Source: Klebsormidium nitens
Lineage: Eukaryota > Streptophyta > Klebsormidiophyceae > Klebsormidiales > Klebsormidiaceae
NCBI GenBank assembly: GCA_000708835.1
Contig: DF237016.1
Coordinates: 62,001 to 126,000 of the forward strand
Reading direction: 5' to 3'
Length of the DNA: 64,000 bases
Both the position numbers and the translations under genes were made by a program. Positions 1 through 9,931 of this stretch are shown piece by piece. The notes under the pieces were generated by a model. It saw only the letters and a list, made by a program, of their open reading frames with translations, was not told the DNA's origin and did no database searches. Position 1 is the stretch's first letter, and each line of letters begins with the position of its first letter.

Positions 1-2011
1 CTGAAGGTAGCCCGATTCTGTGTGCAGGAACATCTTCCCCTCCGCCAGAATACAGATGTAAAGCAGAGAGAAGCACCCAAGCCCTTGCATAGTCCTAGCT
101 CCAGTCCTAGAAAAGCCCCCACATTCACGTTGAACTTCAGCGCTGCTTACTTCCCTGTATAGCCGCAGATGCCAGGACCTCCACGCTCAGCTTCTCCCGC
201 CAGTCTGCAAGCGGCAAACTAGAAAGCGTGCGCTTAGAATTGGTCTCTGTCTCCTTCTTCAATCGTCCCCTTGGAATCAGAGACGTGAGTGTGACGGTCG
301 CTTCCAACAAAAAGGAAAAGAGCAAGCTGATCTTCACGAAAACAGAGCTAGACGTTTCAGTAAGGGGGGTAATGAGGACGTTTTCGGTTGCAAAGGCTGA
401 GTCATCAGAGGTGTTGAGTACTGCAGCGTGTTTGCCCGGAACATCGAACCGGGGTAGTGAGTCGAAGCACCCGGCCCTATTGGATAGATTGAGAGGAGCG
501 CTGAGGCAGGCCGCCTGGTACTCGGTCAGTCCATCAGCCTACCAAGGCTTGCATCCAGAGGCCAAAGGCGGCCATGAGAAGGAGGACAGGCATACGTTGG
601 CTGAAGACGGCAACGCGGAAGTAAGGCTTTTCTTCGCCACGACGGGTTCCACCTCCTACATCTGTCTTGAGCTCCGGGTTCGTGCAACCCCTCTCGATCA
701 TGTTCGCTACGGATCATTCTAGAATACTCAACTCGACAACTCTTTGCTGTAGTGAGATGTGCAGCAAACCTCGGAGGTGGGCTTCTAACCGTCGATCAAT
801 TTTGCGTCTTTTGTCAGGATTCTTTGCTTCAGAAGTGGGGAAGTACGTGGTGGGGTGAATCCTTTGGACAAATAAACACCAAGGAGGAGACGCACCTTTG
901 AATCGAGCTAGGGCTTATAGATTGTGAGCCCGCATTAGGATTGCGAGTATGTCGATCGTACACAGCTCAATCATAAGGGGCAACCAAGACAACTTGTGGG
1001 AATTCATGCTAGCTATAGGAAATCGACGAGCATGACGCTCTTGTAAGGTCCATGGCATAGAGAGTAGCTAGGGTGTTAATGATATAGATTGTACAGCATG
1101 CTGATAACGAAGGCTATGTACATTGGGTTGGGTACGGTAACGCTGACGACACGGTGGTTTGCAGCCCATGGGCAGTCTGGCAGATTGGCAGACCTGCAGC
1201 GGTAAGGGAGATTGAAGTTGGGCCGTATGTGCCCGCCATAGAGACCGCGTTGACTTGCAGTAGATAATATATATTGGCTAGATTCCAAGAGCCTGGTACG
1301 TTAAAGCACGTCACTACTTTATAGGTGGAACTGAGGTTGTCAGGAAGGAGGTGTTCGGTCGCGATCTTCAATTTCAATTTTGATCTAGCTCGCGACTGCA
1401 GTGCATCTCAATCATCAGCGGAAGCTAGCCATGTAAAGCATCGCGATGACGTACCTAGCCTGAGATGGATCGACTAGCATGTACGAATATATCCGGCCGA
1501 TAGTCGGAAAGAAAGCGTGTATATATTATTCAGAACATGAACAACTCGAGAATGCATTGCAGCCGACTTTTTCCCGCCTATAGCTGTATGGTTTCAACCG
1601 ATCCAAGAAAGGACATTTAAGGAAGCCACGCGGATCAAAAAATGAGCTTGAGAGTCAACTGTTCACTGCCAACCCACCGGCGCATGGATGATCTCAAGTG
1701 ACTGGCCCGTGCCCCACCAGCTACTCCTACAAGCGAATCTGAGTATCTCTCTTCAAAATTGCAGTTTCTGTACAATCGCTGCGTCTACGAGGCCTTGTTC
1801 CGTCAAAAACCTCGTCTACAAGCGGCCATATGCACAGTAGTTTGACGCATAACAAGTAACAATCAGGGCAAAATCTCTCAAAAAAACGCCGTCTCAGGTT
1901 TTGATCTCTCAAGAAACGGCCGGAAGTTTTGTTGAACCCCTCGAACAATGCAACAAGCTGTAACCTAAGGAGCAATGTTTTATGGAAACTCTAATACGTC
2001 AATATGGAGGG
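1..2011. other. Left-edge stretch without a recognised gene
   Basis: No reading frame here resembles a family I know. Open frames up to about 165 codons exist on both strands around 140-720, and a minus-strand frame at about 535-650 ends in a hydrophobic tail, so a terminal exon of a gene lying to the left is possible. I cannot support a model. From about 730 to 2,011 the sequence is moderately AT-rich with only short frames. It includes whatever 3' UTR and terminator belong to the minus-strand gene ending at 2,012. Confidence 0.4.
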
Positions 2012-5000
2012 TCACTGGACATTGGCAGCCTGTTCTTTGATCTGCTCCGAGACGCCCCGCATTTGCATTGCAATTTGTGTCAATGGGACGTCGTTGCTCT
2101 GCAAAGAAGACCAGGAGAAGGTCTTAGCTCGTCGGGCTTCCGATTACGATCTCCACAACAAAGTACAGCGTACCGCAACTATGTACTCGAGGATTCAGAT
2201 TAATCAACAAACAACATTGTTTGCTTGTCGATGATATCTTCGGCATCATTTAAAAAAGGGAACGTGTCCGCATCACCACAGAAGCGTAAATACCCGTTGC
2301 TTCTGACAGACGTCCAAATTCAAAACGGTGAAGGTCACCGACATAACCAGCCAGAAGCAAACCTGCCACGTCACAGCCACGCGGAGGCCTTTACAGCAGC
2401 AGGGCGCAAAGATCTGGAGGAGGCAGGGGTGCATTTTTATTGCTTACCTTGGAGCATATTGTGGCGCACTCTCGGGTGAACTCTTGACACAGAAAGTCCA
2501 GCTGCCGGCCGATGCTGAGGGGACGGTCGGAGCCTTCCTCGTCTTTGCCTTTCTTCGGAGATGTCGCTTGCCTAGTACGAAAGGGAGGATAACTTAAGGA
2601 GAGATACACAGCTGACGCCGAAAAGTGGCCAATCACATGCCTTCCGCTGGACCTAAGGGCAGCCCCGTTAGACCATCTCTGGCGGTTAAACGCCATTGCT
2701 CTTCAAACGTTTGGTAGCTACCAAGTGATTTCCTTAAACAAACGCTTTCAGGTTGACTGAAGGCTCTAAAGAAACATCGAGGGTCAAACAGAGGCCCCCA
2801 CTCAAACACCTGATTGAAACACGTCCGTCTCAAACGTTTGAAATACATTCAGGCGGGAATGGACCCTGTCAAGCATACTCAGCACTCAAAGAGAGTAAGG
2901 CTCTGAACACCTCCACTAACATCCGGACCGAGGGGGGGCCACCCGCTGCGCTCGACAGCGGTAAGCCAAGTGAAATGGGTCCACGGGACCGGTCAGAATT
3001 TGTTATCAAAGTCGTTCCTTGAAGCAGATGGCTAAGAAAAGTCACTGCATCTGACTACCAATTAATGACTGACAATGGGAGGCCTTAGCTGAGCAACGTC
3101 CTCGAACAGCGAATAACCAAGTCGCGGAGAAAGGGCAGCCCGGCTTACTTGTGGTGTCCGCTCAAGAGCTCCTTGGCAGCCACGATGTGCGATCGCAACC
3201 GGTCAACCTGCGAAGGGGACAAATCCGCTCGATCATCATTGTGCTATGTTCGACAGCAGCCACATGTTAGATAGCAGGTCATCGGAATTCACGTACCGCT
3301 CCATTCGTACACAATTCAGCAAAGGGACCAAGTTCCTGTATCTGCTAGAAGGGACGGGGTCCCTTAGACCTTGACGACTGACGGCAGGCAAAACCAGGTG
3401 CGATGTCGGCGACCGACCAAACTGGTGTCTGCCACGTTGATAGGACGAAGGGCGAGAGGCTTGCATGAGGCAAGCAGGCAACCGCTGAGCTGAGACAGAC
3501 AAAGGCGCGCCGACCCACGAAGAATCGATGACCGCGTTAGAGACTGTGGGCAGAAATGACGGAGGGAAGCACACTGGTCAACAGATGCAAATACGTCCGA
3601 AACAACAAGGCGCGGCTCACTTCTTCCCGGACGTCCAGCCTGGTGGTGAGCAGGGCCACCTCCTGCTCCAGCCGTCCGGGGTCCAGCGCGCGGAACGTCT
3701 CCAGGAGCTCGCCCACCTGAAGCAGGCTCAATTTGTGAGCCCTTCTTTTACCGATTGAAAAAGAACATTTACTTGAGGACTCAACAAAGGAAACTCACCA
3801 CAACCTTTAGAATCAAAGTATCTCGTTGGTCTATTGACAGGCCTCCTTGAAGAGAGCACACAGCATTTGGTTTGTCTGAACTTGAAAGGTCGCGTTCCTT
3901 GCAGCTGGCTTCGCGCAGACTAAGCGAGGCTGAAAATGGCAAACAGAGGGCGGTACAAGCACGGCACGTCGACATCCACGTACGGCTCGTTAAGTGCTCC
4001 CTTTGCGAAGAACTTTGTTTTAGCCATCGATTTAATGCAAGGTTGTCCCGACCGCCGTGACAGTACAAAGTCCTCTTCTCTGGATACCCGGACACTTCAA
4101 TGAACGGGCATGCATGGCCCTTTCAACTCCCAACCGGCAACCGGCTGTATCTTTCGAGACGAACACTACCTGCGAAGCTGCACGCTTTCTCGCCAAATGA
4201 GCGACAGATAGGAGCAAAGTGACAGCGTCTTGCTGAACTGCGCACCTGTTTCTGCATCCGATCTTTGAGGTGGGGCAGCCGTTCTTGCGCCGTCACGGCG
4301 GCTTGCTCCACTAGGGCCTCCAGCTCGGCGACCTGGCCGCTGAGAACCGCCCGCAGCCGGTCGCCCTCCGCGGCCCGGCTGTCCAGCAACTGGTCCAGGG
4401 CGTCGTGAAGACTGCAGAAAGGTCGTTCCCCACAAGAAGGCCGGTGAGCCGAGCGAGAGAGTTGCAAGACGTCAGCGGACGGAAAACGGACACGTCATGG
4501 AAGAAAGAGCGCCGGAATAACGTGATTTAAATACCACGTGCTATGAAAGGCTGCCGCACAAGGGCACACAGCCCCACCCGCATTTTGGCCGTGCTTCAAA
4601 GCCCACCTTTCCGTCAGCTTCTGCACGAAGTCTTCTTTCTCCTCCTCGCTCTCCTCAGGCTCTTCCCATCGCACGACGCCCTGTGCGCAGTTGTGAGAAT
4701 AAGGATACATGAGGCGCTTCAAAGCTGCAAATCATTTCGAGAAAACGCCAGAAGATATGATGTTCGCCGGTCAACATAGAGGCAGCGCGTCTAGGGGGGC
4801 CGTCTTTCCTCCACTTTGGACAATCCGATCATCTCAATTTTGCATAATCATCAGAGCAGGGCAGATTCCTGCGTTGTTCTGGCGCGCTGCATACAGGCGT
4901 TCAAGGTTTTATACCGTCTGAAGACTCACCGGAATTTGGAGAAGGTGCCCATAGTTGAACCCCCCCGGTAATTGGCGTGCTTCGCGTTGGAAAAGTCGGT

Positions 5001-8000
5001 TCATCGCCTCAAGTGCCTGCACGTGCGGTGCATTTCTTGCAATTTGCTTCGCATTCCTTGGAGTTTTCGAAGTGCGTAGGGGACGATTACGCAAGACGCA
5101 TATAAAAAATCTCTGCTCCTGCGGACTTCTGACGATCCTGGTTCAACAAATCCTCGATGCTCTTTCTCCGGGTAGTGTGTTTATGACACTAGCGGCTTCT
5201 TCTGTCCATTGGCACTCATATAAAATAAGGATCAAAACACAGTGGGACGTTATCCTCGTTGGATTTCAAGACAAGAAACCTTATCATAACGTGCGTGCTT
5301 GCGACAAAGGACCGACGCCAGTCCTCCACAATGCTGGAAGGGAGCCGCTCACAGGACAAAGGATAATATGATATGCAATTACTCACTTGTAGCATGGCGT
5401 CCTCGTCTATGACCAGCCGCCGGTCTTGCTGCTCCTTGTCCATCTGCAAGCGCGGCGCAATGTTAGCACGCACAGATAGAGCATCAGCCCACAGTTTTGA
5501 ATTGCGGCCAATCCCTCCGACGAATTGCCGCCAACGCATAGAAAGTCCAGATATCAGAAAAGACGGCGGGCTCAGTTCAGCCGGACTTCAAAACGCTCAA
5601 GCTGACGTGTTTGCTTACTGAAGGGCTGCTTACGTGGCGACCTGGGCCATTTGGTAGACCCTTCGAAACAAGTTTTGATCGATCGGAAGCACGATCAACG
5701 AAGATGGTGCAAATTAATCTTTGCAGCACAAGGACTGTTTGTCAAACGGACAAGTAAATCTGAGAAGCGCAAGCGCTGCTATCCCCACCTTGATGTCGAG
5801 AAAGCAAGAAACGGAACCGCGCGCGAATCTTTCGGCGGCAGCGGCGAGGGCGGCTTGTTCCAAGGAAGAGTAGCCACTGGGCACGCGAGCGCGCACGTCC
5901 AAGCTGCGCCCATTCACGCTCTTCACCTGACAAACGGGTGGACGTTCATGCAGAATCTCAAAGGTTTTGCTTCGTCCCTTCAACGCGCGACTTTGGTAGT
6001 CTCTAGAAGCCTTCCGCCCCTTCTGCTTCGCAAAATGCAGCATCTTCAGGACATCACTCCAACCGCCAGCTGACGTGCTCATGCAATAAGCCCGACGTAG
6101 GGGGCGACATAAGCTTAGTGAATCAAAATAGTCTCCTTGCATTCTATGCGCCTAAGAACGCTCAGCCAAATCAAACGCGACGGACTCTCCTCCCTTCACG
6201 GTGCGGCCTTTGCCGACTAGCCCACAAGCTTCGGTTTTCAAGAGGTGCAGTTAGCAGCAACTAATCCATCGACGCACCAAAGTACCTTTTGGTGGAAATC
6301 GAATTCAATCCTAACGCCTCAAGAAGCCAGCACAACCAGAGTACGAAAAATATTCATACAAGATAATGGAAAACGGTACATCGGTCCTGGTCCTTGCACA
6401 GGACGTACCTCCCAACTCCAGCACCTTTGCTTGTGCTTCCCGTCCACTTTTGAGAATCCCGACATGCTCGAGATGCGCGAGCGTACTTCTATAAGGTCGA
6501 CTTCCGTCGACTGCTCCTGTGTGATGGTTTTTGCAAACAATTTTTTGAAGTAATCCAGATTGCAGCAGTCGATCTGCCAGGGCCGGATCCTGTGCGAGGT
6601 AACTAAACCGCCCGCAACATATGGGTCTTGTGAAACAAAGTCCTCCACAACTGCGAGCAAAACGAAAGCGGTGGTAAGCATACTGAGTCTGCATCGGATC
6701 TACAGGGGAGAACAAATTTCCCCGGGTGACAGTTAGGGCCCCTCACTTTTTGAACAAAAATCGAACAAGACGGAACTAGAATGCTCCCATTAACGCGCCA
6801 ACATCGAGTTGATTGTGAATCTATATCCGTCGATCAATCACCGAGCCAGGGAAAGCTTCGAGCCCTGGAAAGAGCGTCCCTGCATCTTAGCAATAATTCT
6901 GAGTGAGTACGCCAATCCGAATGTAGCAACATGCCTGCAAAACGATAAAGAGGTCGCGTTACCCTCCTGGGGCTAGCAGAGTCATGACAGTCAACGGCGC
7001 ATTCTTACCGGACTTGTCGTTCGTCCCAAAGAGGAGAAGTGCGCCGTCGATGGGGTCCCCTTTTGGCCCTCCGATGATGCACCGTTCTGCCGCCAGTTTC
7101 AGGTGCGCCTCTCTATATGGGCCCCTCTTTTCCAGAACGTCACTGACGTATGCTGCAACCAGATAAGTGGGTTCTCTTTTGCAATACCTAAACGAAACTA
7201 CAAGCCCAAAGATTGAAACGTTAAACAGCGTATCAGGACCAAAAATACTCTCACTAATATTCCTAATGATCTTACTCACATGTTGATCTCCAGCAGCAAA
7301 TTCTTATCATGAAACGACTGCGTCTAGACAAGGAAACCCGAGATCGACAGCTCCTTTTCCAGAGGGCAACTAACATTTGAAGCTGTTGCAGGCCTCTCTA
7401 ATTACAAGCTCACGAGTTGGATACGATCTTTGAGAGTGACGGTAACAATGCAGGCACTCACTGTATTCGAGCAGATGAAGTACCGGCAAGTCATGACCGG
7501 TGACTGGATCTTCCGCAAAAGCTGCCTCTGGGAAATTGCTCAGAGATTTGACAACAGCGGTCCACGGGGTCAGAGAGACTCTTCCCACCCACTCTGGTTC
7601 TCCTAATTCGATATACAAAAAATCTGCGTCGTGGTGCAGAATGTTGATGTGAGAAGAAAAAGGAGCGAAGATAAAGGAAGGCAAGGAGTAGGACAGCCAA
7701 CACTAAGTTTGAGGCAGTTGGTACTAGCAAGGCAAATTACAGAGGAAATTCTCAATCATCTAGACATGCTGCTCCAATGAAACAAATGAATGTTCAGTCT
7801 TTCCAAACATGCATGTCGGAACCTCACCTTCTAAATCTTCCGTCATGTGGAGTTCGCAAATCCTCAAAGGAACTTCGGGGCCAATGCTTCCCTCTATCAT
7901 GGATTGTTGAAGCATGGCAACATTTTGGTTGTCCAAAGGGAAACCAACTCCAGCATCTTCAGCAGGGTAAGAGTGGGTTTCAATTTGTGGAATGTCCCTG

Positions 8001-8014
8001 ATGAGTAGGCACAT
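2012..8014 (-). CDS. YciI(YCII)-YicC fusion protein, 13 exons
   Basis: Exons (minus, transcript order): 8014-7828, 7623-7462, 7152-7009, 6650-6409, 5926-5789, 5443-5387, 5016-4930, 4680-4607, 4411-4246, 3716-3621, 3207-3149, 2571-2448, 2098-2012. Phases agree at every junction and give about 540 aa. Residues ~112-189 form a YCII domain (KRGPYREAHL, DPYVAGGLVTSHRIRPW). Without a stop the same exon runs through a ~35-residue linker into a full YicC-type domain: SMSGF start, VKSVNGRSLDVRARVPSG, LLQIPGVVRWEEPEE, RLEQEVALLTTRLDVREEV, then RQLDFLCQEFTREC and the final short helix exon. Bacterial YicC is an endoribonuclease of about 290 aa; the YicC part here is about 316. YciI-like proteins are small ferredoxin-fold enzymes or binding proteins. 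The first ~110 residues match nothing I know. The ATG at 8,014 is tentative, because a splice acceptor at 7,998 could join an upstream exon. A role in RNA turnover, possibly organellar, is inference. Confidence 0.85.
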
Positions 8015-9146
8015 CAAACTTGATCACAGCAGAACAAGTGAGAAGCCCAAGCGAGCATGCTGGGAGCAGACATCCTCCTCATGATCATAGGAAAGGAAAT
8101 GAGAAACACATCCCAAAGAGGCTGGCAAGTTTGCCAGCACGGCAAGCAAAGTTTTTGAACAGCAGATATGACAAGGCGCCTGAAAAGATTCTCAGCACGA
8201 GCGGCAGACTGATGTGCAGCTCCTGAGTTCTACTTGCACCACCTGCCCATCAAGTGACCATATGCAACCAATGAAAAGCTTTCAAAGCTCAGACTGCCGT
8301 AAAGCTGTAACTCCAGATGAGTGGACCCAGGGTCTGGTGCCTCACCATACTCAAGCATCGTCAACTCAGCACTGCTTTGCATTGAGCTTGCTTTCGTCGT
8401 ACAAACCCTGGCTGCATTGCACCATGGAGCCCATCTCCAGCCTCGCTTCACTGCAATGTAATCGGGGAATGCTTTCTGATGCCAAGTTGGATTGCTTAAA
8501 TGGACAAGTTCACCCGTTGATTGCTTCCATTCTGATAGACCCCTGCCCAGCAGCCCCCTATAGGGAGCCAAGTGCTGCCTGCCTTCTCCATTTCGTTGCA
8601 ATGCACTTGGAACATGGAATGATCTGGTCTGCAATGCAGTGCAGCTTGTCATGGTGAATCTTTCCAGCTCCAGCTTTGAGGCTGGACGAACACAGTTGCA
8701 AAACGTCAAGCGCTTCTTGAGAGGTCTCGTCAAACCACGCAGCTTTAGCATTCTTGTTTGTCAATTCACCTACAACACTCCTGCAGAATGCATGGCGGAG
8801 GGTCAGCATGGGTCAGCATTTGATAAGTTCAGAGTGAACAAGATCAAGAGCGAAAGAGCACCGCCACCGGCTAGCGCGCTGGTGCCAGTGGATTTTCCAG
8901 AGTCTCCAAAAATCGTGCTCATCTATAATCAGTGTCAATACGCTTACAGAGACGGCAGCAAAGCTGACAACCGACGGCAACCTATCTTGACGAGATCAGC
9001 CCTTCAGCGCGGGTCCGAGCGAGTCCCGGTTTTCTGCTCCAAAATCCTCCATTTCTGACACCAGAATTCCAAAATGAATACTTAGATCGCGCTTGATATC
9101 AAACAATGTCAATGGTCCTACCTCTTGCTTGGCGCAGTCAGCTAGC

Positions 9147-9193
9147 GCCAGCGGCGCAAGTACGACGAAGTAGACTCCTTTTGTTAGTGTCTC
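9147..9193 (-). repeat. Inverted repeat, left arm
   Basis: On the minus strand, 9193-9168 reads the same 26 bases as 9685-9710 on the plus strand (begins GAGACACTAACAAAAGG). Weaker similarity continues outward to about 9,147, with a shared TTGCGCC and a shared TGGC. The arm lies on the side of the minus-strand YCII-YicC gene. Confidence 0.85.
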
Positions 9194-9530
9194 AGGCCCC
9201 AAAAAAGTGTGAAAACTTCTTACACGCGGGATCATAGGTTCACAGGGTATCCGCGTGGACCGTACTGTCAGCTCTGGTCCTTTGAACAAAAATGCGTCAG
9301 AATTTCAGGTTTTACCGTACACTTTGCGGTACAGATTACAGTACGGATGGAACCGGGTCAGGATAAATGGCCTACAACACTAAAAGTAAAAGAACTCTGC
9401 CCGGTTGTCACTGTCAATGAGTAACCCTAATGTCACTGGGAAATGGCGTAACCCTAACAAAGCGCTCGTCGATTGGCGTGAACCGTCACAGGTTTGCAAC
9501 GTAACCCTATGGTCAAAGTAAGCGCCCCGG

Positions 9531-9584
9531 GTCAATGTCAATGTCAACGTCGATGTCAATGTCGATGTCAGTCTCGTTGTCAAC
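9531..9584 (+). repeat. Imperfect hexanucleotide tandem repeat (GTCAAT)n
   Basis: Nine consecutive 6-bp units follow the pattern GTCRAY with few substitutions. It is a simple-sequence tract between the two arms of the inverted repeat, with no coding role seen. Confidence 0.85.
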
Positions 9585-9684
9585 GCTGTAACCACTCCCG
9601 TTTTCCACCGACAGACTGCAATAATTGTCACAGTTCAGGTGCTTCCAGGTGGGTTGAGAGTGATTCACACCAATCAGAGTGGCG

Positions 9685-9731
9685 GAGACACTAACAAAAG
9701 GAGTCTACTTTGATAGTTTTGCGCCAGTGGC
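9685..9731 (+). repeat. Inverted repeat, right arm
   Basis: The plus strand 9685-9710 is identical to the reverse complement of 9168-9193, and similarity fades out by about 9,731. The arm lies about 220 bp upstream of the SDR-MDR start codon, so the two arms sit at comparable upstream positions of two divergent genes. No clear target-site duplication flanks the pair. Confidence 0.85.
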
Positions 9732-9931
9732 AGCAGAGTCTGATCAACCGGACCCTTTCCGGCCAAACAGCCGTCCGAACCTGTCGATGGACGGAAATGT
9801 TTGCGATCATGTGTGATCGCTGTATGAGGCTGAGCTGGACGAATTGTGCTAGCGCCGGCGGCGGCCTTCAGTTTTGGCGAGGGAGCACTTCCAAGCAGAA
9901 GCCTGAGCTACAGCCTGAACGGTACAGCACG

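Larger units (their letters stand above)
8015..9931. promoter_or_regulatory. Divergent intergenic region between YCII-YicC and SDR-MDR genes
   Basis: This gap separates two genes transcribed away from each other and should hold both promoters. It contains a 26-bp perfect inverted repeat and a hexanucleotide repeat, listed separately. Minus-strand frames at about 8,560-8,780 (behind a good CTGCAG acceptor) and 9,130-9,290 (ending at a GTAGGA donor) might be extra 5' exons of the YCII-YicC gene. Their phases do not join cleanly, so I leave them out. Confidence 0.4.

Noticed and set aside
228-722. 164-codon plus-strand open frame at the left edge
   Set aside because: Composition looks like translated non-coding sequence, there is no family resemblance, and a minus-strand frame overlaps it.
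5629-5670. Candidate extra exon of the YicC gene (LFRRVYQMAQVAT before a GTAAGC)
   Set aside because: Its end phase does not fit the next exon and no acceptor precedes it; joining 5789 directly to 5443 keeps the frame and the family pattern.
8560-9290. Upstream minus-strand exons of the YCII-YicC gene
   Set aside because: Splice phases conflict and one candidate has no usable donor, so I did not add them.
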